DNA of 64,000 nucleotides, taken from assembly GCF_001039355.2 (NCBI RefSeq), contig NW_019774180.1, positions 1,228,373 to 1,292,372 of the forward strand, in the 5' to 3' direction. The notes beneath the pieces are model-generated. The model was not told the DNA's origin. It saw only the letters and a program-made list of their open reading frames with translations, and did not search any database. This document shows, in pieces, positions 24,401 through 37,900 of the stretch (the first letter of the stretch is position 1; each line of letters opens with the position of its first letter). Both the position numbers and the translations under genes were made by a program. The stretch comes from Lingula anatina. Taxonomy: Eukaryota > Brachiopoda > Lingulata > Lingulida > Lingulidae.

Positions 24401-26760
24401 TTGCAAATGTCTCAATACTTACATTCTCCACTTCTTTATCTAGTTTATCTAGTGATGCATCGACTGCATCGAAAAATTCATCTTCATTAATTGCACAATG
24501 TGGTCCCTCCTGGAAGAGCCAATAAACCCTTTTACTGTCTCCACTTTTCATATAACCATACACAGCATCATGTCCAATAACATTAACCAGGCTGTTTTCC
24601 ATGAAATCTCCCAACAATCAAAGTCCAGACAATATCTTTTGTTATAAATCATGAGAAATTACCAATATTACACACTGAAAAACAATGAAAACCCATTGTT
24701 GTTTGAGCTGTGGGACACTTAGCAGGCTGTTTCACATAAAAAATGGCTTCTAGTAATGACGGTTGTAAATTTTAGTCAATCTGATCAGGGTAAGCTACTG
24801 AGAAAGACAATTTACAAAGAAGAATTATGGCATTAAGATATCCATTACTAGCTGCAGACCAAAGAAAATTGATTCTGTGTATTTCTGATTTCAGTAAAGT
24901 GCATAGAATTTGCATCCAATCCCCCCCCACCCACCCCACCAGTTGAACAACACAGAGGTGTGCACATAAGACACCTACCTCATAATCAGGTCCGCCTATG
25001 ACAATGGGTGGTTTCTTGCTATCTTGTAACAAAGCTTTGTAGGCTTCTTCTATCTTTTTCCTTTTTTCAGTCTCTCTCTCTGATCTTTTCCTCCAGGCGT
25101 CTTCCCTCTGTGACATGAGTTCTATACAGTGGTTGAGCGTGGCCACTATGCCTGCTGTTGTAGCCTTGAATGTGAAGGCTTCTCCCTTGAAGTCTATAGC
25201 ATGTGCTCCGTGTTGGGAAAAAATTCCAACTGAAAGAAATTTAATTTTAAAAAGTTTGAAGAGTTGACTATATATGTTAGATGTAAGCAGTTCTCACAAA
25301 ATTTCTTAGTTTTTAATAATTAGGACTAATTTTTTTCATAGGTTAATTTATAATTTTTCTCTTCTTTTGTCTGTGTTGCATTTGGCTGGCTACTACTACT
25401 ACTACACTCACAACTGCCTCATTAGCATGTATGGAAACCCTTGAGCAATCAAAAGTTTGATGGAGTAGAAAAAAGAGAGAGAAGAATATCAACTTTTCTT
25501 TGGCCTTTCATTAACATTCAAAGTTATCAACTCCGATATCAAACGATGGAAGTGGAGACTAAATCCAGTTTGTTTTGCTTTGATAGCCATGGGGTATACT
25601 TGAAACTTCAAAGGCATTCAAATGTGTATGCATAGCCTAGAGGCAAAGTAGGATGTATTTTGTGACTGATTGCATAATAGGACTATTATATGTCAAGTTA
25701 AAATACATTTTATCTGCATTAAATGTAAAAAAAAACTCAAGCGGGCAGGCTCATAACAAGGAGAGGTGACAGTGAATTATATTGGATATTTCATTTCATT
25801 TTTTAAATCTAGAAACTGCATTGAAATACAGTATGTAGGGTGAATCTAAAAGGTGAATTTGACACATAAGGTATTGACTGGTAATAAAAACATGGCATAA
25901 ACCTACAAATTAAATAATTATTCAGTATCAATCAATCATCACTTTTACCCTTAACAATAATTTAACTGATAATTTCTGAAATACAAGCAGAAAATGCAAT
26001 CATAACAAATGTTCTTTTATATCAGACCAAAAGCACCCTGGTGCTTTATACCCTCAGGCTCTGTTCAGTGTCAGAGTAATTGATTTTTGTAGCTGTACAT
26101 GGTACTTTGATGCTTGGCTTCTCTGCACTTACACCTACTTAGACTTAAAGAACATGAAAAACCTAGATGTGTTTATATAAAAACCAATCACAAAATCCTA
26201 ATAACGCACAATTATTTCTCACTGTGTTTTGGCAGCATACACCATGATGCAGTCTTAACTTAGATCATTTTATCTTCCACTGCTACCACCTCTCTGTTCA
26301 AAGATTAAAGGATTAGGAATAGTGTCCTTTTTATCACTCAAGTCTCATTTCCTTCAGTACAGTATGATATGCCATCTGTGTCATCGTGGCAAGCCAAACA
26401 TGTACTGTCATACTAACATTAAATAAATTGCCCTTGGATGAACATCTTTTTTTTGTCTAATAACACATATGGAAAACTGAAGTACATTAATAAGAGTACC
26501 AGCAGTTTCTCACTTAGTTTTTATAAAGCATACTCGAAAAGGTACTTTTAATTTTCAATGTCATCAAGTACAACACAGTACAACACAGGTTTTGAAAGGG
26601 GTTCTGGGGGTTGGTTTTATTGAGAACACCTGAACTGATCTTCATCAGAGACAGAAAGTTTTGTATAACTTGATATTCAGGACAAATCTGGATTAGTCCT
26701 TTCCATGATCTAAAACATTGGCTTTTTTTCTGTGCTAAAGGTGCAAATAAATTTCAGCTG

Positions 26761-26822
<62 letters not shown>

Positions 26823-28869
26823 ATTTCAGCTGATTTATTGTGTTAAAGTTGACTGAAAGCTTTAGTGTACAAGTGAAAACCATCCCCTAGGTGAATGATG
26901 TAAGGGTAAGAGAAATGGAAATGTTCAGATTTAGTTGAGTGAAAAGACATAAGTGAAAATTGTTTTCCCTCATAAATCTAAGAAAACAGGGGACCATACA
27001 AAATGGGTGATTAAATAAAGGAATTAGAAAAAAAGTTCATCAGTTTTATAACAATATGGATGTATCTTGCGATTAAAATACTGAAACCCATGCTGAGTGA
27101 AAGAAAGATTATTAAATGAAACATTCTGCAAACTGGTTCAAAATATAAACCCCACAAAGATGAGATATTGTTTCTCCCTCCTCAACCTTTTTTCCAAAAA
27201 GTTTAACAAACATACAGGCAAAATCCACCCAAAAAATTTCTATTTTTACTAAATCTTCAAGTCATACAACTTAACATGAAGAATTTTCAAAGGAAACATA
27301 TTCAAGACCAAATGTTTTACACCAAAGTTAATTTCAAAATTTCAAAATAACCTACCAAAATCTTCTCCTTTGGACAACTTCTCACTAAACAAACTGTTAG
27401 GAGCATCCTTGGAAGATGGTGAGCTTACTCTTGGCGTATCATAATCATCCACATCATCGATGTCATCACTATCCACTGAAAACATAAATAAAAAGAATCA
27501 CATAAAATCTCTTAATTTCAAACGATAATCCTCAGTGGGACTGGATTAGGTACTACAGTTAAGAAATCCCACCTCAGTCTGGTTAACATTCTAAGCGAGG
27601 ACTACTGGGGCAACCTGGATCAGAATGATACCACTTGTTTAGTATAGGCATTCCTAGTATCACGCCACATCTGCACTGTTAAGAATAGCTGTACAGTCTA
27701 TTCTGGTGGAGGAGGTAAATACATATGATGTTAGTAATAGTATTATGTGCAACAGACTGGTTCCCAAGTCAATCATAATCTAATTAAGAGTAACACCCCA
27801 TTCTCATAGATTAGATCGACCTACATTGGATCGACCTAACTATCTGGGGGTTCACGCTAAATAGCTGTCAGCCGGGCGGACACGAAAGTTAATTACCCCT
27901 TAAAGCTTGTAGTAGGCGGGGACGGACACTTAAGGGGGATTATCTGACAGTAATCTAGTGAGACTCCCCGCGGTGATAGATCGATCTAAAAGTTGTGAGA
28001 ACAGAGCCTTAGATACCAGACAAACGCCACAGCCTTGCACCTATATAGAGGTCTGTTCAGACAAGGACTATTTTGGATGGAAACAACCTAAAACAAAAAG
28101 GTTGCAGGAAGATCCTGATCAGCAATGTTAAATTATACAGATTTATACTGACGTGAATCTGGCAGATGTATTGGCCAAAAAAAAAAAAAGAGTTTTCTTT
28201 ACATACTCAATTCCACAGATTCACCAGTTCAAAAAATTACTTGTCTGTTCAGACCCAATAAAATACAGATGACCATATGGTANAAATCTATTTTCTATTC
28301 GCGGTATCTTATGATCACGGTCTGTGCCGTAATTACTGGCAGCGCGAGCTAGTTACTTATAGTAACTTTTAGGGCACAGACTGTGATCACAAGATATACC
28401 GCGAATAGAAAATAGATTTTTAGAAAATAGACTTTCCATGTGAACGAAGCCTTATTTCCTTCAGTACAGTATGATATGCCATCTGTGTCATCGTGGCAAG
28501 CCAAACATGTACGGTCATACTAACATTAAATAAATTGCCCTTGGATGAACAGCTTTTTTTTTGTCTAATAACACATATGGAAAACTGAAGTACATTAATA
28601 AGAGTACCAGCAGTTTCTCACTTATGTTTTTAAAAGGCATACTCGAAAAGGCACTTTTAATTTTCAATGTCATCAAGTACAACACAGTACAACACAGGAA
28701 TTGAAAGGGGTTCTGGGGGTTGGTTTTATTGAGAACACCTGAACTGATCTTCATCAGAGACAGAAAGTTTTGTATAATTTGATATTCAGGACAAATCTAG
28801 ATTAGCCCTTTCCATGATCTAAAACATTGGCTTTTTTTCTGTGCTAAAGGTGCAAATAAATTTCAGCTG

Positions 28870-28919
<50 letters not shown>

Positions 28920-31900
28920 ATTTCAGCTGATTTATTGTGTTAAAGTTGACTGAAAGCTTTAGTGTACAAGTGAAAACCATCCCCTAGGTGAATGATGTAA
29001 GGGTAAGAGAAATGGAAATGTTCAGATTTAGTTGAGTGAAAAGACATAAGTGAAAATTGTTTTCCCTCATAAATCTAAGAAAACAAGGGACCATACAAAA
29101 TGGGTGATTAAATAAAGGAATTAGAAAAAAGTTCATCAGTTTTATAATAATATGGATGTATCTTGTGATTAAAATACTGAAACCCATGCTGAGTGAAAGA
29201 AAGATTATTAAATGAAACATTCTGCAAACTGGTTCAAAATATAAACCCCACAAAGATGAGATATTGTTTCTCCCTCCTCAACCTTTTTTCCAAAAAGTTT
29301 TACAAACATACAGGCAAAATCCACCCAAAAAATTTCTATTTTTACTAAATCTACAAGTCATACAACTTCACATGAAGAATTTTCAAAGGAAACATATTCA
29401 AGACCAAATGTTTTACACCAAAGTTAATTACAAAATTTCAAAATAACCTACCAAAATCTTCTCCTTTGGACAACTTCTCACTAAACAGACTGTTAGGAGC
29501 ATCCTTGGAAGATGGTGAGCTTACTCTTGGCGTATCATAATCATCCACATCATCGATGTCATCACTATCCACTGAAAACATAAATAAAAAGAATCACATA
29601 AAATCTCTTAATTCCAAACGATAATCCTCAATGGGACTGAATTCGGTGCTACAGTTAAGAAATCCCACCTCAGTCTGGTTAACATTCTAGGCGAGGACTA
29701 CTGGGGCAACCTGGATCAGAATGATACCACTTGTTTAGTATAGGCATTCCTAGTATCACGCCACATCTGCACTGTTAAGAATAGCTGTACAGTCTATTCT
29801 GGTGGAGGAGGTAAATACATATGATGTTAGTAATAGTATTATGTGCAACAGACTGGTTCCCAAGTCAATCATAATCTAATTAAGAGTAAGATACCAGACA
29901 AACGCCACAGCCTTGCACCTATATAGAGGTCTGTTCAGACAAGGACTATTTAAGATGGAAACAACCTAAAACAAAAAGGTTGCAGGAAGATCCTGATCAG
30001 CAATGTTAAATTATACAGATTTATACTGACGTGAATCTGGCAGATGTATTGGCCAAAAAAAAAAGAGTTTTCTTTACATACTCAATTCCACAGATTCACC
30101 AGTTCAAAAAAATACTTGTCTGTTCAGACCCAATAAAATACAGATGACCATATGGTATGTTAGATACATCATTTCATCTCTAGAGATCACAGAAATACTT
30201 TAACTAGTGTCTAAAGGCGCTTATTTTTACAGATTATGTCAGAACCATTACTTTAGTTTCTCTGTACTTTTCTACTGAACAATCAGAAATGCCTTAGGTC
30301 TGTTCACTCCATGTCTTAACAAAAGACAACAGTTTCATCACATTTGTCTAATGACTAGCCCAAAGGTATGGTTCAATACATGTATTAAGACTTAACTGAT
30401 TGTGTTTAAAAATCAATTTAAACTGACAAATACAAATTTTCTATTTTAAGTATGGGCATTATTCCATTAACATGCATTTGAGTAATAATAAGAAAATATT
30501 TGGGTGGAAACTAGTAGGCTAAAGACAGCAGCCATGATATTTTTGCAAACTGATTTTAGCTTAAAGCAATAAATAACTAACATTCAATAGCTGACCACTT
30601 AAACAGTAATCTTGATTTTTCAAATGATAGCCATTTTGTTGGTTTTTAGAAAAACAGCCACCTTCAGTAAAAGAGAAAATGATTACATCAAACTTATATG
30701 TCCATGAAGGGCAAAAAGGGAGCAACCCAAAAGGCAAAGCTACCACCATATTTACAGCATTATCTCACAAGTGCACCCTCAAATATGATTGCCAGACTTT
30801 CCTGGCTACATTATATCTACATTTGTCCACTAGAATAGCACAAAATGTACTGCCTGTGTAAATGTGACTTGCAGTTGTCATAGTTTTATCTCCACAGTAT
30901 CAGATAACAAGTATTTTCTACACCAATGAAGTCCACATATGATCATGTTTGCGATATAGGATTCTATCACTATCTTTTAGGGGCTTTTACCTGGGAGAAG
31001 AGGGGATATGTGTGGATATGCCAGTTATCTACTACTCAGAACAAATGTCCAACTTGGGAGACATAAGCCTAGGATATATAGAATCAAACGTCTAAATATT
31101 TTAAAAATTCTGTTTAGTTGGTATTTGATACATTTTGAAAAGCTGGACTGACTCCAGACATATGTATTGTACTGGCAGACCGGGGAATCCATTGTAGCCT
31201 TAAGATCCTGGTAGCAAATTTTGCTTGTTAGAGTTGGAAAAAGACCAATTAGATATTTTACATGATATTCCACTTAGAATAGTAGGCAGAATTAATCATC
31301 ATATGACAAAACAGATTTTAAATCTGAATGCATTAAATCCAACAAAGATATAACGCCATAATGGGTACCAAGATAACTTAGAGGGCATTTCCAGAGATTA
31401 AGATCAATCTTACTAGATCGACCAAACTCCCTGGGGGTTCACGCTAAATTGCAGTCAGCCGACCGCGCACGGAAGTTAATTACCCCATACAGCTTGTAAT
31501 AGGTGGGACGGATATTTAAGTCGGATTATGTGACAGTAATCTAGTGAGACTCCCCATGGGGATAGATCGATCTAAAATCTATGGGAATGCGCCCTTAGAT
31601 TAACTTTAATTAGCATGGATTTCTATGGGAGGAAATGAAAAGCTGGAATTGCAAACAGGTGCCATGTAAAATACAGACATACATTTGGCAAAACTATCTA
31701 TGTTGAAATTGCCAATGAAAAGAAAGTCCAAAACCTACTAGGGAGTATACCACGTAGTTTGAAATAAACCCTTCATTTGTGGATCTCTAGGCCAGAGGAA
31801 ATGCAACCACTTAATACTACTGCATGAATAGGTCTACTTCTAGTCAGCTGACACTGACATCAGACAAAATTTACTGCACTATAGCAGATCATGTGATTGT

Positions 31901-34900
31901 AAAGGATTGCACTGCCTTCCTAAAGACAGGCCCTTCTCACATCCAGCACTTTACTGAAGAGATACAGTCTACACCAGGTCACCCTCAGACACTGACAACT
32001 TAATACCCTGGCTATTACGTGAGAGTCACCTCAACAACACCTTTCTACATAGATTTGTATCTGTTTTATATAGTGCCTATTCATTTACTCATGAGATATG
32101 ACTGTCTACTGATGAAAGGAATAAAATAGGTGAAGTGCAAAAAAAAAACTCAGGATATTTTGTAACAATGCTTAGCTCTTGACAATAGAGAGTTTCCGGT
32201 GCAGTTGGGATACGACGGCTAGATTGTTACGTATGTGCTAATGTATCCAGTAACGCGCTTCTCTCTTCGCGTTCCGGTAATGTCCCGGAATGCTGGCGCT
32301 CATTCCAATGTAATAATAACAATATACGGCCCCGTAGCCATCTATTCCCAAGGGGGGGGATTCTTTTTTATGAAAAAGGAGACAAATATTACCCAAAAGT
32401 GCAATTTTTCCCGACAAAAATGGTGGTTCGTAAGAACCCCACGATCAACCCCCGACTACGTGCCTGACAAACCAAAACTAGCGGCTCCTCTCTGTTAAAA
32501 AGTCGAAATTTGCATGAACGTACACTTGAACTATTGTAAAAAAGTATATAAGTCATATAAATTAGCAAACATAACCTTTAATAACTATTTTCAATAATCT
32601 TCCGCACTGGCTAGATAGGAGCGCTTGTATTCCGCAGACTAGATGGGATGACGGTATATGAATGCGGTGAACGTCACAAGTGCGCACAAACCGATGACGT
32701 ATTAATCTAGCCGGCGTATCTCACCGGCAACGGAAACTCTCTAATGCCAAACTTGTGGTACCATGTCTGATTCTGCACAATTTTTAAATAGGTCTTCACT
32801 GTTACTAATTGTTACTATCTGTGCTACTTTGTTGCTATCTTTCATATACATAAATGACTGAGGGAAGATGGAAAATGTGGCCCTTATACCCACTGGACAG
32901 ACAGACACACAGGCAGACAAATAAATAAAACCAACCATGATGTAAGCCAGCTGCTTTCATAGCCTCCGCACAGGCATCAAAGTAGCCCTGAAGGGTGTCC
33001 ACCTGCCGACATAATATGTCCCTGAACGTTTCCATTTCTGCCAGCTTTTCTCGCAAACCTCTTCCTCTCTGAAACAAATTTTTATGTCATACACATATAT
33101 TATATCAAAACGAAGTATAAGTCAAAATCAGATACATTGCTGGGTTCACTCAAGGACAGGATCTCTCTACATAAAAGTGAATGATTTATCCAAGTCAGAA
33201 ACTTGGATTAACCCAATGATATATGTTTCAAAAACCTAATTAAATATTTTATTTCATACTATGCTAGAGTGAGCCCAGCACAGACATGTACGTTTAATAC
33301 CAAAGAATGAGAATGCTATCCTTAAGTTTCATTGTATACATAGCTATGAAAATTATGACATGACATTATGTGATCTGGTTCCTTTTCTATAGAAAGATCA
33401 ATCCACAACAGTGCATTGCACACACAAACATGCACGCACAAAATTTAATCATGTAGAAACTACTTCACTTAGAAAAAAAAGATGCTTACCTTGAAGGATG
33501 ATGTTGACTGTGTGGACAAACTGGTCCCTGATGTAATGGATAACATGGAGCCATGTCTTCGTAGGCTGTTCTCGCTGCCATAGCCAGATTCTGTCTGCTA
33601 AAAATGAACAAGGAAAAAATTAGAACCAGTGATGACAGTGTCCTAGATATTCATTTAAATAATCAATAACTAGGTACAGAAGCCATTAAAAATATGTGCT
33701 TACTACATGAGCAAAATGCTGAAGTGAAAGCTTAAAAAGCAAATGATTTTAATCACAGCAACAACAACAAAAACGAATAGTCAAATTTAAACAAAATTGC
33801 TTTTTTGTTCAATAATTTGGAGGAGTAGATGGTTATAGATTTCAGTTGCAAGTCAGTTCAAATGGTCAGTGCTCAACAGGCAAAAAAGTGTTGAGGAGAT
33901 GGATTGCATGCACGTTGCACACTCCCTTGAACTTGGTCACTATTTCCTGTTCTACTTTATCAAGCAATCCGTAAGCTTTTCGCACTTTATTTTCTTTTTT
34001 TGTCCGAAGCAAAAAAAGGGGGTGTCATCTGCCGCTGCATTTGCAGCCAGGCCACTAACTTAAAAACAACACTTTTGGTAGACCACAATATTTAATCGAA
34101 GCTGTAATTTTGACTTTATTTGTCCACTCTTACTTACTTACAGTGCACTTATCCCTCTTTCATATAAGGTATGTTCCACTTATCAGACTCATAAAGTCAC
34201 TCGAAAACTATATCAAATCAGTCATAAAGAGTTTAAAAGGTAGGCATAAGGAGAGCATATGTCCTCTCAAATAAGACCACAATGGATTTGTGGCAATTTA
34301 CTGAGATGTAATTTCAGTCTACTTTGTGTCCCTTCATTTAATAACCACAGTGTGATTGTCTGTAAGTTATAATGACAGAGCCATATTCTGAGTATTACAT
34401 AAGGAGCTGTTGCTTGGGCCATCCTACTAACCGCTGGCATTCAATAGGGCCTTTCATTTCTTAGCAAGTGAGTATAACCTTTCCATACGCAACATTTTCT
34501 ATTTGCTGAAGTTATAATGGAAAACCAGGTGATATCTAATGATAACTGAGGAGATCAAATATAAAAGGAAAAACATGGGTCAGACAATGGCAGAGGATGT
34601 TGAGTCACCAACCTATAGATTGATAGAACATACTGATCGTGACTCACTAATACCATTGTGAACTGATATGACAGCAATGCTGATGTACAGTGTTAATACC
34701 TGCATGCAGTGATAGGGGAGGGAGGAGATTACTCTACCTGCTAGTCTGGGAGTACTACCTTTTTGGCTCAGCAAGTAAAACCTCCATTCTGCCTCACAAA
34801 TTTAACTTTTCTTGAAAGAGATGCACAGCCGGTTGGATGGGTGTGGTTGGTGCAGGGGTGGGGGAGTGTGGGGGGTGGGGGTGTCCACCTGATAGATAGG

Positions 34901-37900
34901 AACTCACATTTATTATCTTAGTTGAGATAATCTGCAATTTGACTCTCAAATTTCTGATATACTCGTGGGTTGGGAGGAGGGTTGTGTGATACACCAGCAC
35001 CATGAGAAAGAAATGCCAGAATACCTTGAGTGTCCAAGGCACACATTACCAGAGGTTGGCAATGTATTATTTGACATACATACCAAGAGAAAGTACTGGC
35101 ATTTCACAAAAACACACCCCTAAAACCAAATAAAGTATATAGCCCCATGGTCACATAACATCTCTAGGTATGTAACCATACATAGCAACCTTCGTATTAT
35201 GGATGAAAAACAAATTTTCCTCCATATTAATAATCCTGCACACATCATCATGTGAACCTGGATGTTACATACCAGTGAAATACTATAGGTATCATGCTTA
35301 CTTCAAAGAGTTCAAGGTATCTGCACTGAGGGGGTTAATTGACTGTAAAACCAACTTATTTATGCCAGAGCATTCCACAAGGCAAAAAACATTGCCAAAG
35401 GCAGTGAACCCTTTTCTACCGTTTAGTTTTTGCATGAGTGCAAAAACAGATAATCAAACAAGTGCTATTTAGTTATACTCTTGGTTTGCCACACACACTT
35501 TAACCTAATAGACAAGTGTCAGAGAAACTTCATTTCCCATACAGAGTTGAACATGAATGAAAGATTTATAAGCAGAATGTTGATCAGACATCAAAAGAAA
35601 TGGGCTAATGGCGATTCATGTTTTATGTATAGATTTGTATTTCTTTACATAGTGGCAAAATTTGATTGCATATTTATTCATTTATAAGATATGACTGTTT
35701 ACTGATGAAAAGAACCATATTTAAGTGGAGTGAAAAATCTCAAGATATTTTTTATAGTATGGAGCAGCCATTGTAAATGTAAGTATGCAGTATCAGTAAT
35801 TCTGGTGGTAGCTAAACAAACAACTACAAGACAGAACAGCCCTTGTTCATGAGTTTCATAATATATTATTTTGACCATGCATAAAATGGATACAGTTTCA
35901 TAGTCCAGTTCCACCTGAAAGGTTTTTCATGCAAGAATGTAATTAACATTTCATTCTTCTTTTAAGAACAGGTTTTGGGTCAGGTAAATGGTGACTAAAA
36001 AGCACTTTCTTCTAATGTGATAGTCCATAAAAAATGGCTAATATTATAAGTAAATCAAACTGAAATTTTGCATTAAAACAACTATCATTATCATAATCAA
36101 TTGGTTTAGCAGAAGTAACACAGGCAGTATTTCTGAAATAATTACTAGGAACTAGGAAGCAATGATTTGGTTTATTTATCACCAAGTGAATTTGAAAGAA
36201 GGAGAACTAAACAGACAATGAGAGTTGGAGCATACCATTGTATTTCTGGATCAATTAACTACCAGGTACTTGACAAGGAGTGGGAGTATAATCTTGACAA
36301 GAAGACATCCTTATATTCTGAAGGTTTATTGTTCCGAGGGTCCGATATTCCAAAGACTGTGGGAGCCAGGTTAAGAAATTGACCACTGTTCTGAGGGCCC
36401 AATATTCCAAAGGGTAGAGGGTCCGATATTCCAAATGCTTCTTAGACTGAAGATCTGCTATTCCGAAAGAAGTTATTAATGCCATAGCAACACGTATATG
36501 CTTTTGCTTGCACGTGTAGGAAGGCACTTTTAACTATTTTTTGCTGTGAGATTTGCTGCTCCTTCCTGCGCCATTTTGTTGTCTGCACTCATATAATATG
36601 GCTCATAAGCTCATATACATATCGCTTCGGAATAGCGGACCCTCGATTCATTAGTCCCTCAGAACAGCCGCCCTTTGGACAAAAGTCCCTGGGATAACGG
36701 ACCCTCGGAACTTAAGACCCTCGGAATATAGATATGCACCCTAACACACAATTGAACAATCAGGATCATCCTAACTGTACAACTCCATCATGTTTTGAAC
36801 TATTGAACATTTCTCTTTTAAGAAATGCGCCTTCATTTGTTTATATCAAAAGGGGGTGAGATGCAAATATTATGACTTAATAAGTTCTTCTGGCAGCTGC
36901 CAAAAAAATTAAGCATTGTAGTCTGTAACACTAAACCATAAATTATTCTATTTTTATGTTTCTAAATGCTTTTTTAATCCATCAACTGATACCAATTTAA
37001 TGTAACATTACTTCAGCACAAAATGCAATCAATATAACATTACAGCACAAGAGTCTCGAGAGATATATGTTACACTCTTTTTATTTGTGTCGAAACATTT
37101 CCCTCCCTATCTGTTATTGATGCAGCCTTGCAAAGCAAATCTACCCAAGAGCCATGAAAGTGGGGAAACTGCCAAACATGATGCTCACAGAAGCATTTTT
37201 CAACATGCACCTGGAAGCAACTAGATATAACTAGTATTTTCAATCACCTAAGTGCTGATTGGTATGAATCATCAGAAAGACAAAATTTAAAGCAGCAAGC
37301 AATATCCATTTTCTATTGAAACAACTCACTTACAGTTACTTATACTAAAACGGGTTTCAAATATACTAGTACAAAAATGTTATGTAATAAATTTGGCAAG
37401 CCTAGAGATGCACAGAAAAAGTTTAAGCCTTGAACCACACAACTTATCAGAGAAAATTCAAGTCTTATCTGAGATTTAATACTTCAAGTTAATAATAAAT
37501 ATATAACGAAAAGCAAATAATTCAGGGTAGACAGACATGTAGCAATCAATACAGAAGGAAATATTATAAGCACTATTCAAATTACATTCACACAGGTTTT
37601 GCAGCATTCCAACTTAAATCATCAACTGAAGTTATAAGGACTTCTCACAAGCAGTGTTCCACCTTTTTAGCAGTATGCTTTGGGATGTCCTACCATGACA
37701 TGTAATGACGATTTCTATAGGAGACATCACTCTCTATCACAAGAATGTTACCTAATGTTTGGGTGAAAGTTCTATAGGCTCTTCAACATAGCAGAAATAG
37801 GATGAATGATGAGCAAAGCCTCAGTGAGTAGAAAAAACTTACTGCTTATTAATAAGCCATGACAATTACAGTAGCCCCACTTAGATACTAGACAGTCACT

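Larger units (their letters stand above)
26347..28282. repeat. Copy 1 of 1.7-1.9 kb repeat inside CERT
   Basis: Nearly identical to 28454-30157, with scattered single-base changes. It contains the 120-nt CERT exon 27475-27356, an (ATT)n tract and a 215-bp MITE that is absent from copy 2. It ends exactly at the ambiguous base at 28283. Confidence 0.95.

Noticed and set aside
32235-32498. Open frame of 87 codons inside the 32188-32741 element
   Set aside because: Resembles no transposase; explained by the GC-richer composition of the element.
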